Shown in pieces: positions 8,421 through 15,305 of a stretch of 28,440 nt of DNA. The notes beneath the pieces are model-generated. The model saw nothing but the letters and a program-made list of their open reading frames with translations, searched no databases and was not told where the DNA came from. Position 1 is the first letter of the stretch. Every line of letters starts with the position of its first letter. Made by a program: the position numbers and the translations under genes. Source of the DNA: Verrucomicrobiota bacterium (GTDB lineage: Bacteria; Verrucomicrobiota; Verrucomicrobiia; Limisphaerales; JAHEOI01); contig JAHEOI010000101.1 in NCBI GenBank assembly GCA_018610125.1, forward strand, positions 1-28,440. Reading direction: 5' to 3'.

Positions 8421-9254
8421 TCAAGAGGCACTCCGATATGCCCGCTTAATCTTTCTCAGGAATTCCAGTTGATCTTCCCCCCAATATCGAGTGGAAAATA
8501 TCTCGACCTCGTTGAAGCCGTTAAATCCGGTCGACTCGACCCAACCACGAATCTCCGGCACATTAATGCAGCCTTGCCCCATCAACTCTCGATCGGTTAA
8601 AAGGTCTTCCGTCGGCACACGCCAGTCGCAGATGTGGAACGCAAAAAGATGCCGATTCCACCCGCACCGCTCGATCTCGCTCTCGAGGTCGGGATCCCAC
8701 CATAAGTGATAGACATCGACCACAACCCCGACGCTCGGCGAGCCAATCTGCTCCGCCATCGTATTGGCCTGCCCCAGCGTATTAACCGCTGACCGGAAAT
8801 CGGCATACATCGGATGCAATGGCTCGATCCCAAGCTTGACCCCGGCGGCTTCAGCCTCGGGGCGAATCGCCTCGATCCCATCCTGAATCTGCTGGCGGGA
8901 TACCGACAACGGCTGCTTTGGAACAGCTCCGCAGACCAACACCACCAAGGGAGCGCCCAATGCGGCAGCCTGCTCCACTATCCGCCGGTTGTCGTCGATC
9001 GCCTTCTGCCGCCCCTTTGCATCCGAGGCCGGGAAAAAGCCGCCCCGACACAAGGAAACCACAGTCAAGCCCTCCTCCCGCAGCATTCGCCCGACAATTT
9101 TCGGATCTCGCCCCTCGAGCGCATTCTGCCAGACGGTAATCCCGGCAACTCCCTCCCGCGCGTAGTACTTGGCCGCTTCTTCGATCGTCCACGGCTTGGT
9201 CGTGATCGAATGGACACAAAGCCGCGACTCGTCTTGGATCGGTGATGCCGTCAT
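8421..9254 (-). CDS. sugar phosphate isomerase/epimerase family protein (TIM barrel)
   Basis: Predicted 277-residue protein of the xylose-isomerase-like AP-endonuclease 2 superfamily. Likely metal ligands sit in the expected order: the Glu of LGIEPLHP, the Asp of VVVDVYHLWWD, the His of FAFHICDWR and the Glu of NEVEIFS. Family members include hydroxypyruvate isomerase, inosose dehydratase and 3-dehydroshikimate dehydratase, and the sequence alone does not choose among them. The start at 9254 is favoured because an earlier start at 9335 would prepend a charged stretch without structure; the ribosome site before 9254 is weak. It is first in a two-gene leftward operon with the Gfo/Idh enzyme. 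Confidence 0.85.
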   Translation of the reverse strand: MTASPIQDESRLCVHSITTKPWTIEEAAKYYAREGVAGITVWQNALEGRDPKIVGRMLREEGLTVVSLCRGGFFPASDAKGRQKAIDDNRRIVEQAAALGAPLVVLVCGAVPKQPLSVSRQQIQDGIEAIRPEAEAAGVKLGIEPLHPMYADFRSAVNTLGQANTMAEQIGSPSVGVVVDVYHLWWDPDLESEIERCGWNRHLFAFHICDWRVPTEDLLTDRELMGQGCINVPEIRGWVESTGFNGFNEVEIFSTRYWGEDQLEFLRKIKRAYRSAS

Positions 9255-9368
9255 CTGATCTATCCGTTCACCCTTGTTTCGGTTTCTTCCTTCATCCCGG
9301 AAAGCCACTTCAGCCCCGATCGTGTTCTGCGTCAAGTTTCAAGATGACCGGTTGAACATCCTGGGAAC

Positions 9369-9713
9369 GTGCAAGGCTTGCCTTGTGATTTTCCGGAAGT
9401 TTTCAATTTTCAACTTGCGATCCTTGGATTTCTATATAGCAAGGCTCCGGAGAAATTCGAGCAACTTGAATTCTATCGGAGGAAAGGTGGACGAAGGGTA
9501 CATTTCTCAAGGGAAATGCGGAAAATCCAAGAAAGCGGAAACAGCACATTCCCCAAAAAGATCCCAGAAGCTCCGTTTTACGTGATTACGAATCTGGACA
9601 ACAAGAGCAAAAGATCAATCCTTGAAGATGTCATGCCAAGTTTCGGATTCTCCACCTCAGAGATCCGAATGGTTCAACGGGAATTGCCGGATTCTGGAAT
9701 CCGAAGAGCATAA
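9369..9713 (+). CDS. stand-alone SeqA-like C-terminal (hemimethylated GATC-binding) domain protein
   Basis: Predicted 114-residue protein starting at GTG. Residues about 20-104 align with the DNA-binding C-terminal domain of E. coli SeqA, as I recall it: LYS, then GGRRVHF against GRTRVYF, then SGNSTFPKKIPEAPFYVITN against NGNQTKPKHVPGTPYWVITN, then SILEDVM against SMIEHIM. Over 43 ungapped positions I count 18 identities. Of the SeqA residues that contact GATC, Asn150 and Arg118 are kept (N75, R43), while Arg116 becomes Gly41, Thr117 becomes Arg42 and Asn152 becomes Asp77. The SeqA N-terminal oligomerisation domain is absent: an in-frame TGA lies at 9345, 24 bases before the start, and no strong ribosome site is visible, so the 5' end is uncertain (TTG 9378 is an alternative). 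The gene is divergent from the isomerase gene. The fold assignment is strong; the function is inference. Confidence 0.72.
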   Translation: MQGLPCDFPEVFNFQLAILGFLYSKAPEKFEQLEFYRRKGGRRVHFSREMRKIQESGNSTFPKKIPEAPFYVITNLDNKSKRSILEDVMPSFGFSTSEIRMVQRELPDSGIRRA

Positions 9714-9804
9714 CATCGTCTTGGAGGGAATCGAATCGCACAACCCGCCCGAATGTACGAAGCTTCCTTGCAATGCACCCTAAACCGGTCCAACATATGA
9801 TGAG

Positions 9805-10350
9805 ATGGTCATCAACCGACTGGATTTGCCCGTTATTGACGATCAGAACGCGTTCAACGCTCGGCTTTGGGAGGAAGTTTGCGCCGATCCCGCCTTGGCC
9901 GCCCTCGAAAAGCGAATTGAGACCAATCGCTTCGGAGAAATTGTCATGACACCACCTCCCGGGTTTGAGCACGCCGAACGTCAATCCGAAATTCACTATC
10001 AGCTTCGGACCCAGCTCCCTGAAGGCAAAGCCTTGACCGAATGCCCCGTTTCAACAGCAGACGGCGTCAAAGCAGCCGATGTCGTATGGATCTCAACGGA
10101 ACGTCTCACCCGGTCTCTCAAGGGGAGTCTTCTGGCGATCGCGCCCGAGATTTGCGTAGAGGTCCTTTCTCCCGCCAATGTCCGAGCTCAAATCGACGAG
10201 AAACGGCACCTCTATTTCGATGCCGGCGCCGACGAAGTCTGGATCTGCGACCTATCGGGTCATCTCCACTTTTTTCGCAAAGAATCGCCTGACCAACCGG
10301 TCGACGCCTCCGTGGTTTGCTCGGATTTCCCAAAAGTGCTTCCGGGGTGA
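9805..10350 (+). CDS. Uma2-family (DUF820) putative restriction-like endonuclease
   Basis: Predicted 181-residue protein with the hallmarks of the Uma2/DUF820 PD-(D/E)XK family: an N-terminal RFGEIVMTPPPGFEHAE block, the conserved Asp of KAADVVW, the Glu of ICVEVLSPANV and the EKRHLYFDAGADEVWICD segment. Length is normal for the family. These genes are often mobile and multi-copy; the biological substrate is not established. The start is the ATG at 9805, although ATGs at 9797 and 9800 lie in another frame and the ribosome site is weak. It sits 86 bases before the SRP RNA. The 9714-9804 gap shows no other feature. Confidence 0.85.
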   Translation: MVINRLDLPVIDDQNAFNARLWEEVCADPALAALEKRIETNRFGEIVMTPPPGFEHAERQSEIHYQLRTQLPEGKALTECPVSTADGVKAADVVWISTERLTRSLKGSLLAIAPEICVEVLSPANVRAQIDEKRHLYFDAGADEVWICDLSGHLHFFRKESPDQPVDASVVCSDFPKVLPG

Positions 10351-10391
10351 CGGGAGCGGATCAGGGGGAGAAAATCCCGCCACATTTCTGC

Positions 10392-10420
10392 TTGCCGACC
10401 GGGGAGGGAACCTGCTTAAT
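10392..10420 (+). promoter_or_regulatory. possible sigma-70-type promoter for the SRP RNA
   Basis: TTGCCG (10392-10397) and CTTAAT (10415-10420) are separated by 17 bases. Transcription would start near 10427, just before the SRP RNA stem. The -10 match is weak. Confidence 0.4.
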
Positions 10421-10435
10421 TGTGACGATGCTTTT

Positions 10436-10527
10436 GCCAGGGCCCGCGGGTTGCAGACAGGCGAACCCCGTCAGGGCAGGAATGCAGCAGCGGTAGTCTG
10501 CTCTGCAGACGCCGCGGTCACCCTGGC
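10436..10527 (+). ncRNA. ffs: signal recognition particle RNA, small bacterial type
   Basis: GCCAGGG (10436-10442) pairs with CCCTGGC (10521-10527) to close a long hairpin of about 92 bases. The apex has the SRP helix 8 signature GTCAGGGCAGGAATGCAGCAG: a GGAA tetraloop closed by GCA/TGC, flanked by the CAGG and AGCAG sides of the conserved internal loops that bind the Ffh M domain. The preceding GCGAACCCC and following CGGTAGTCTGC also fit the consensus. Position just before dnaX is the common bacterial order. The true ends may extend a few bases on each side (about 10428-10530). Confidence 0.88.
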
Positions 10528-10532
10528 CTATT

Positions 10533-10556
10533 GCATCCGGCTGATGTCAGCCATGC
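10533..10556 (+). other. hairpin between SRP RNA and dnaX
   Basis: GGCTG (10539-10543) pairs with CAGCC (10548-10552) around ATGT, and GCAT/ATGC extends the stem across a CC bulge. No T tract follows, so a simple terminator is unlikely. It may mark the 3' processing site of the SRP RNA or tune read-through into dnaX. Confidence 0.4.
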
Positions 10557-10574
10557 TTCAAACCGGCTCGTGAA

Positions 10575-12521
10575 ATGACATACCAGGTCATAGCTCGAAA
10601 GTATCGGCCTCAGCGCTTCGATGACGTCGTGGGGCAAGACCACGTTGTCAAGACGCTGGTGAACACCATCGAAAAGGAACGGATCGCCCACGCTTATCTT
10701 TTTGCGGGAGCTCGCGGGACGGGTAAGACAACGGTCGCTCGCATCTTCGCCAAATGTCTCAATTGCGAGAACGGTCCTCGAATCGATTTCGCCGACGATG
10801 ACCCACGCTGCCAAGAGATTGCCGAAAGTCGCTCTTTGGACGTCTTCGAGATTGATGGTGCCAGTAACCGTGGGATTGATGAGATTCGCGAGCTTCGCGA
10901 TACCGCCCGCTACTCTCCCTCGGTCTCGCGCTACAAGATCTATATCATTGACGAAGTCCACATGCTGACGAAAGAGGCCTTTAATGCCCTCCTAAAGACG
11001 TTGGAGGAGCCGCCCGAGCATGTGAAGTTCATGTTCGCCACCACCGAGCCGGACAAGGTCCTGCCGACCATCCTCTCTCGAACCCAACGTTTTGATCTCC
11101 GACGGATACCGACCAGCCTAATCGTTGAGCATTTGCGTTACATTGCGGAGCAAGAAAGGGTTGAAATCGGCGAGGCCGCTCTTCAAGCGATTGCTCGCGG
11201 AGCAGAAGGCGGGATGCGGGATGCCGAATCCGCGCTCGACCAATTAATCAGCTTCTGCGGCCATACGATCCACGAAGAAGAAGTCCTCTCAATGTTCGGC
11301 TTGACCGCTCGAAGTCAGATTTTTGAGCTGGCCGGAAACATTTTGAGCGGGGACAAGGCCGGAACACTTCGACAGCTTAGCCATCTCGCCGAAGGTGGAA
11401 AAGACTTTGGCCGTTTACTTGGAGATCTTTTGAGCCATTTCCGTAACCTGCTGGTGTACAAGGTCGGGAATGGCAACACCGAGCTGCTCGAAGTCACCGA
11501 GACTGAAGCGACCACCTTGGCTCAACAGAGCGAAGGGCTCGAGGCGGAATCCGTAACGCGAATTATGGAAGTGCTCACGAGCACTGAGCGAAGCCTTCGA
11601 GATGCCGCTTCGAAACGGATTTTAATGGAAGTTTCGTTGCTGCAAGCCCTTGAGGCCCGGCGCGCGGTCAGCGTCGATACGGTGCTCGAACGCCTGCAGC
11701 AGTTGCGCGGGGAAGTCACAGAAGAGGGCTCCCCGAGTCGCAGCCCAACCGACCCCGCGAAAAGTGCCCAAAGTCAGGCGGAGGCTCCCACAGCCAAGTC
11801 AAGCCAGGCTGGCAAACCGTCACAATCTGCCGGACAATCCAAAAAAACGCCCTCGTCCGGAACTTCCGGAAAGGGGGCATCAAAAGCAAACCGTGGTAGC
11901 ACCGACTCAACGCCATCCGCTCAAGACGAGAAAGCTTCCAACCCGGCGTTTGATGAGACGACTTCGCCCGCCTCAACAGCAAGCGGCGCGACCGGTGGCA
12001 ACGCCGTTCCCAATGATCTGGAATCGCTCTGGCACGACCTGGTGGCAGCCGCCGCCAAAGCGAGTCCGTTCTTGAAGACCTATCTCCTGGAAGCCCACCC
12101 GGTCGACTTCACTCAGAACACACTCACCATCGGTTTTGATCCCGAATTTTCGGACCACTTAGGGCTCGTGGATAATCGGAAAAATCATCAGCTCTTGAAA
12201 ACGAAGCTGAAAGAGATGGGCTATCGTGACGTTCGGATCAAATTTGTGGAGGCCGAACGGCCCGCGAGCTTCCAAAGCCCGACTCTTTCCGAAAGCGAGC
12301 CGGGGGAAGCGGAAGGAAACAAGGCAGATGAGTCCGATGACTCAACGCCGGCTGCGGCCGGCAACGACCACTCGCAAGCCCCCCAAGCCAAGAAAACCAA
12401 GAAAGAGTCGACAAAGGCCGCGGAGCCCCGAAAGATCGATCCGGAAGAGTTCAAGAATGACCCGCTCATCAAACAGGCGCTTGAGGTCTTCAAAGGAGAA
12501 ATCGTCGAGGTTTGGGAATAA
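10575..12521 (+). CDS. dnaX: DNA polymerase III subunits gamma and tau
   Basis: Predicted 648-residue clamp-loader ATPase. Walker A is GARGTGKTT at 45-53, Walker B IIDEVHM at 124-130, sensor 1 in ATTEP near 155-159 and sensor 2 in GGMRDAESALDQ near 212. The SRC motif reads SRT (168-170), a known sort of variation. Two of the four zinc ligands of the E. coli protein are replaced: C64 and C79 remain, positions 73 and 76 are Ala and Asp. After about residue 375 comes a long Ser/Lys/Ala-rich linker, then a folded tau-type C-terminal domain (about 475-560), a second charged linker and a short terminal helix. It lies 47 bases after the SRP RNA and before ebfC and recR, the usual order. An A7 run in the first linker may allow a shorter gamma form. 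Confidence 0.96.
   Translation: MTYQVIARKYRPQRFDDVVGQDHVVKTLVNTIEKERIAHAYLFAGARGTGKTTVARIFAKCLNCENGPRIDFADDDPRCQEIAESRSLDVFEIDGASNRGIDEIRELRDTARYSPSVSRYKIYIIDEVHMLTKEAFNALLKTLEEPPEHVKFMFATTEPDKVLPTILSRTQRFDLRRIPTSLIVEHLRYIAEQERVEIGEAALQAIARGAEGGMRDAESALDQLISFCGHTIHEEEVLSMFGLTARSQIFELAGNILSGDKAGTLRQLSHLAEGGKDFGRLLGDLLSHFRNLLVYKVGNGNTELLEVTETEATTLAQQSEGLEAESVTRIMEVLTSTERSLRDAASKRILMEVSLLQALEARRAVSVDTVLERLQQLRGEVTEEGSPSRSPTDPAKSAQSQAEAPTAKSSQAGKPSQSAGQSKKTPSSGTSGKGASKANRGSTDSTPSAQDEKASNPAFDETTSPASTASGATGGNAVPNDLESLWHDLVAAAAKASPFLKTYLLEAHPVDFTQNTLTIGFDPEFSDHLGLVDNRKNHQLLKTKLKEMGYRDVRIKFVEAERPASFQSPTLSESEPGEAEGNKADESDDSTPAAAGNDHSQAPQAKKTKKESTKAAEPRKIDPEEFKNDPLIKQALEVFKGEIVEVWE
11841..11870 (+). 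other. candidate slippage or frameshift site in dnaX
   Basis: Seven A residues (11841-11847, codons 423-424 plus one base) are followed after eight bases by a perfect 6-bp hairpin, TCCGGA (11856-11861), loop ACT, TCCGGA (11865-11870). A -1 shift would end at TAG 11897-11899 and give about 441 residues, close to the 431 of E. coli gamma. The run is not a canonical X-XXY-YYZ heptamer in frame, so RNA polymerase slippage is the likelier mechanism if anything happens. Confidence 0.35.
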
Positions 12522-12569
12522 TAGGCTTGGCGAAGCGATGGCCAACGGTTATTTTAAGAGGAGATCATT

Positions 12570-12881
12570 ATGTCTAGCGTCGGGAAATTAATGAAGCAGG
12601 CGGCGCGCGTGCAGCGCGAAATGGAAACGGTTCAAAACGAACTGGCAAACCGCACAGTGGAAGCAACCAGCGGTGGCGGGGCGGTCAAAGTGGTCGCCAA
12701 GTGCGACAATACCGTCGACTCAATCAAGGTCGATCCGCAAGCCCTCAACCCCGAAGAGCCTCAGTTACTCGAGGACATGATTGTCTCCGCTGTCAATTCT
12801 GCCCTGAGCCAGGCTAAGGAGATCTCGAATGAGGAGATGAACAAGGTCACCTCCGGGATGAACATGCCGGGCTTGACGTAG
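12570..12881 (+). CDS. ebfC: YbaB/EbfC-family nucleoid-associated DNA-binding protein
   Basis: Predicted 103-residue protein of normal family length. It has the N-terminal helix (LMKQAARVQREMETVQNEL), the conserved TVEATSGGGAVKVVA strand segment and the helical C-terminus ending in MNMPGL, typical of YbaB. The family forms dimers that bind DNA and is nearly always found between dnaX and recR, as here. AAGAGGAGATCATT before the ATG supplies a good ribosome site. It starts 48 bases after dnaX and is probably co-transcribed with it. Confidence 0.94.
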   Translation: MSSVGKLMKQAARVQREMETVQNELANRTVEATSGGGAVKVVAKCDNTVDSIKVDPQALNPEEPQLLEDMIVSAVNSALSQAKEISNEEMNKVTSGMNMPGLT

Positions 12882-12885
12882 GACA

Positions 12886-13151
12886 ACCCATCTTCCCTAA
12901 AACCGAGCTGGCAAGGGGCGGCTTAAGGGACGAGGCCGCCGCCGGAAGACCATAAGGAGCGGAGGGGTGTCTCGTTCCTGCCAAGTGGCAAGCAAGCCTT
13001 TACGGGAAGGGAGATGCGGCGAGACGAACCGCAGGCGAAAGGGGGTGTATGTCCCCAAGCGAGCGTTGCTTTACCCGAGCACTCGTTATGCGTTTACACT
13101 CGTTCCCTGTTTAACAAAGGAGGGTGACTCCGTATGCTCGGTTGATCCATC
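12886..13151 (+). promoter_or_regulatory. structured leader before recR, possible regulatory or non-coding RNA
   Basis: This 270-base gap is unusually long for an ebfC-recR junction and dense in possible stems. GGCGGC (12917-12922) pairs with GCCGCC (12935-12940). GGTGTCTCG (12966-12974) pairs with CGAGAC-GA-ACC (13020-13030) and encloses TGCC/GGCA (12979-12990) and CCTT/AAGG (12997-13010) hairpins. GGGG/CCCC (13041-13056) and AAGC/GCTT (13057-13071) follow. GGGACGAG (12927-12934) can instead pair with CTCGTTCC, which occurs twice (12971-12978 and 13099-13106), so alternative folds are possible. A strong AAAGGAGGG (13116-13124) lies 9 bases before ATG-CTC-GGT-TGA (13134-13145), which ends just before the recR ATG. 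I match it to no known RNA family; the frames through it encode nothing convincing. Confidence 0.4.
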
Positions 13152-13757
13152 ATGGCTTCGCTACCGCCGCCATTAACCAACCTGATTGAGTCCTTGAACA
13201 GCCTTCCAGGGATCGGGCCGCGCTCGGCAGAAAGATTGGCCCTTCACTTGGCTCGGAGCGACCCGAGTCGCGTTAAAGCATTGGCCGACACCATCGTAAC
13301 GGCCCGCGAACAAATTCGCTTATGCGAGCGGTGCGGTTCGCTTACCCAAGAAACCCCATGCCCCCTTTGTCAAGATTCCCAGCGGGATTCGACCTTGGTC
13401 TGCGTTGTGGAACAACCGGTCGATGTCATCAGCATTGAGAAATCAGGGACTTTCAAGGGGCGTTATCATGTCCTCGGTGGGAGAATCTCACCAATCAATG
13501 GCGTCGAAGCCGAAGACCTCAACATTGAAGGACTGGAATCCCGATTGGGAAACGAGCCGATCCAAGAGATTATTCTGGCGTTGGGAACCGACGTCGAGGG
13601 CGAAGCCACATGTCATTATCTGACAGAGCGCTTACGACGCCACGGAGTCCGCGTGTCGCGAATCGCTCATGGATTGCCGGCCGGGACAGGACTTGAATTG
13701 GCCGATGAACTGACGCTCAGTCAGGCGCTCGAAGGCCGTCGAGAAGTTCGCGAATGA
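13152..13757 (+). CDS. recR: recombination mediator protein RecR
   Basis: Predicted 201-residue protein, normal length. The helix-hairpin-helix (LNSLPGIGPRSAERLALHL) is at about 15-33, a four-cysteine zinc finger at C58, C61, C70 and C73, and the Toprim domain from about 82 (LVCVVEQPVDVISIE) onward with the TDVEGEAT segment. RecR works with RecO, or RecF and RecO, to load RecA on SSB-coated single-stranded DNA. The ATG at 13152 lacks its own good ribosome site; the strong site upstream belongs to a three-codon reading frame, so re-initiation is possible. It ends in a four-base overlap with the HAD gene. Confidence 0.95.
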   Translation: MASLPPPLTNLIESLNSLPGIGPRSAERLALHLARSDPSRVKALADTIVTAREQIRLCERCGSLTQETPCPLCQDSQRDSTLVCVVEQPVDVISIEKSGTFKGRYHVLGGRISPINGVEAEDLNIEGLESRLGNEPIQEIILALGTDVEGEATCHYLTERLRRHGVRVSRIAHGLPAGTGLELADELTLSQALEGRREVRE

Positions 13758-14371
13758 GCACGTGCCGCCCTGCCTCCAAAGCCATTGTTTTCGATCTTGG
13801 AAAGGTCCTGGTCGATTTCGATTTCAACCGAGTCGTCGATCGGCTTCTCCCTCGTTGCCGGTATGCCGAAACAGCCCTGAAACCGATCATTGGGCAGGAG
13901 ACATCACTCCTGCCAAAATACGAGACGGGCCAGATCGACACCGAGGGCTTCTTTGAGGAAGCCCGAGCGATCAGCGGCTTTCAAGGCTCCTTGGAAGAAT
14001 TCAGCGAAATCTTCGGCAATATCTTCTGGCCGATCGAGGCGATGGTCTCGCTTCAGAATGAGCTCAAATGCCACGGCTATCCCACCTTCATTTTCTCCAA
14101 TACCAATGAGCTCGCTGTCCGTTACATCTCGCAGTTCCCTTTCTTTCACAAGTTCGAGGCCTACATTCTCTCTTACGAGCACGGGGTCCTTAAGCCCGAT
14201 AGCCCAATCTACGAGGTGGTCGAACGAGTGACCGGACGTACCGGAGATTCGCTCATCTACATCGATGATCGTCACGAAAACGTCGCGACCGGTGACGCCC
14301 GCGGCTGGTATTCCATCCGGCACGAAACCCCCGAAAAGACCCGTAAGGCACTTGATCGGATCCTAGTTTGA
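13754..14371 (+). CDS. HAD-superfamily (subfamily IA-like) hydrolase
   Basis: Predicted 205-residue protein. Motif I is FDLGKVLVDFD with nucleophile D14 and Gly at the +2 place usually held by Asp, as in the YihX-type sugar phosphatases and related enzymes. Motif II is Ser115 in FIFSNTN, motif III Lys147 in GVLKPDSPIY and motif IV D171/D172 in YIDDRHENV. A helical cap lies between motifs I and II. A phosphatase acting on a small phosphorylated metabolite is likely; the substrate is unknown. ATGA overlap with recR implies translational coupling. Its last nine bases overlap the end of the convergent neighbour. Confidence 0.87.
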   Translation: MSTCRPASKAIVFDLGKVLVDFDFNRVVDRLLPRCRYAETALKPIIGQETSLLPKYETGQIDTEGFFEEARAISGFQGSLEEFSEIFGNIFWPIEAMVSLQNELKCHGYPTFIFSNTNELAVRYISQFPFFHKFEAYILSYEHGVLKPDSPIYEVVERVTGRTGDSLIYIDDRHENVATGDARGWYSIRHETPEKTRKALDRILV

Positions 14372-15061
14372 CGAATTGGGACCCTGGTCCTCGTCGATGA
14401 ACAGGACGCGGTCAGCCAGGTCGTTCAGCGCCTTCCGGGTAATATGAAACTGATCGGATAGGCTGGCATAGATCGGAGCAAGGTCGTAATGCCGTGCCAA
14501 GCGGTGGTCGCTGGCAACACGGTAATTCAATTGCCCCAATCGCTCATAATACTCAAGGTTAGGGGCTCCCTTGCGCTCTGCTCTGGACCGGATTCGACTT
14601 GGGAAAACGCCGGCGAAAAATAGCGAATGGTTCCCCAGATGAGCTCGCAGCATAAAACGGGTCGAGTCATCCGCCGACTGCAAGGCTTCCATCATGTCGA
14701 CACAATATTCCAGCGGCTCGTCGCGGCCCGGAACAAAGGCGTTAATGTGCTCCGTCCCGGAGAACTCTGCCAGGACTTCGGCCACATAATCGGTCATGGC
14801 GCGATCATCCACTCCCGCCTGCAGAAGGACATGACGGACCAAAACATAGAAATAGAAGTGCGCCGAAACCTTGAGGCAGCCCCCCCGCTCCAACAAGGCC
14901 CTATAGAGCGCCACGTCGTCCAGGATGAGGTCCCTTGCTTCCGCGTCACTCAGCAGATCAACAACGAATCCTTGATTGTATCGCCCTCCCAGGACGTCCG
15001 AGATAAAGCTGATATCCTCAGCAGTGAACTGAATACGGCAGTTCGCTTGGATCATTCTCAT
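14363..15061 (-). CDS. conserved-looking protein of unknown function
   Basis: Predicted 232-residue, mostly helical protein that I do not recognise. It has no signal peptide and no clear membrane segment. A central run reads LKVSAHFYFYVLVRHVLL, and it has a motif HLGNHSLFFAGVFPSRI in the second half. The start was set at ATG 15061 because AAGG lies eight bases before it; ATG 15067 is also possible, and the frame is open to 15148. Steady codon use and good length support a real gene. It stands alone on the minus strand between a HAD hydrolase (convergent) and a rhomboid protease (divergent), which says little about its job. Confidence 0.7.
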   Translation of the reverse strand: MRMIQANCRIQFTAEDISFISDVLGGRYNQGFVVDLLSDAEARDLILDDVALYRALLERGGCLKVSAHFYFYVLVRHVLLQAGVDDRAMTDYVAEVLAEFSGTEHINAFVPGRDEPLEYCVDMMEALQSADDSTRFMLRAHLGNHSLFFAGVFPSRIRSRAERKGAPNLEYYERLGQLNYRVASDHRLARHYDLAPIYASLSDQFHITRKALNDLADRVLFIDEDQGPNSSN

Positions 15062-15305
15062 AGTCATGCCCTTCGATATGACTCTCCCGAGTATTCTCAG
15101 GCAGCCTGGATGGAATCCACCATCCAATTGACCGCCCATCCCTGACAAGCAAGCCGGGTGCCAACCAGCGCACCGCGAACGAACGATCGATTAACAAACA
15201 TCGATCAAGGCGGCTCTGATTCTGGATCATTCACGCCAAATCGGTTAAGAGTATGCCGGGAGTCAATCTTATTATGCCGATTTTATTTCTGAGAGGCAAG
15301 CAATT

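Noticed and set aside
9274..9585. Overlapping frame of 103 codons across the SeqA-like gene
   Set aside because: It has no motif, while the other frame has a strong family match. I also looked here for a frameshifted SeqA N-terminal domain and saw none.
11838..11847. Canonical -1 ribosomal slippery heptamer in dnaX
   Set aside because: In the reading frame the codons are TCC-AAA-AAA-ACG, which does not satisfy X-XXY-YYZ, so only slippage on the A run is kept as a hypothesis.
12886..13151. RNase P RNA, tmRNA or common riboswitch before recR
   Set aside because: None of their conserved blocks (for example GAGGAAAGTCC, tmRNA ends, cobalamin or c-di-GMP cores) is present.
12967..13176. Small open frame through the recR leader
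   Set aside because: It runs into recR in another frame and has no family resemblance; the region is better explained as structured RNA.
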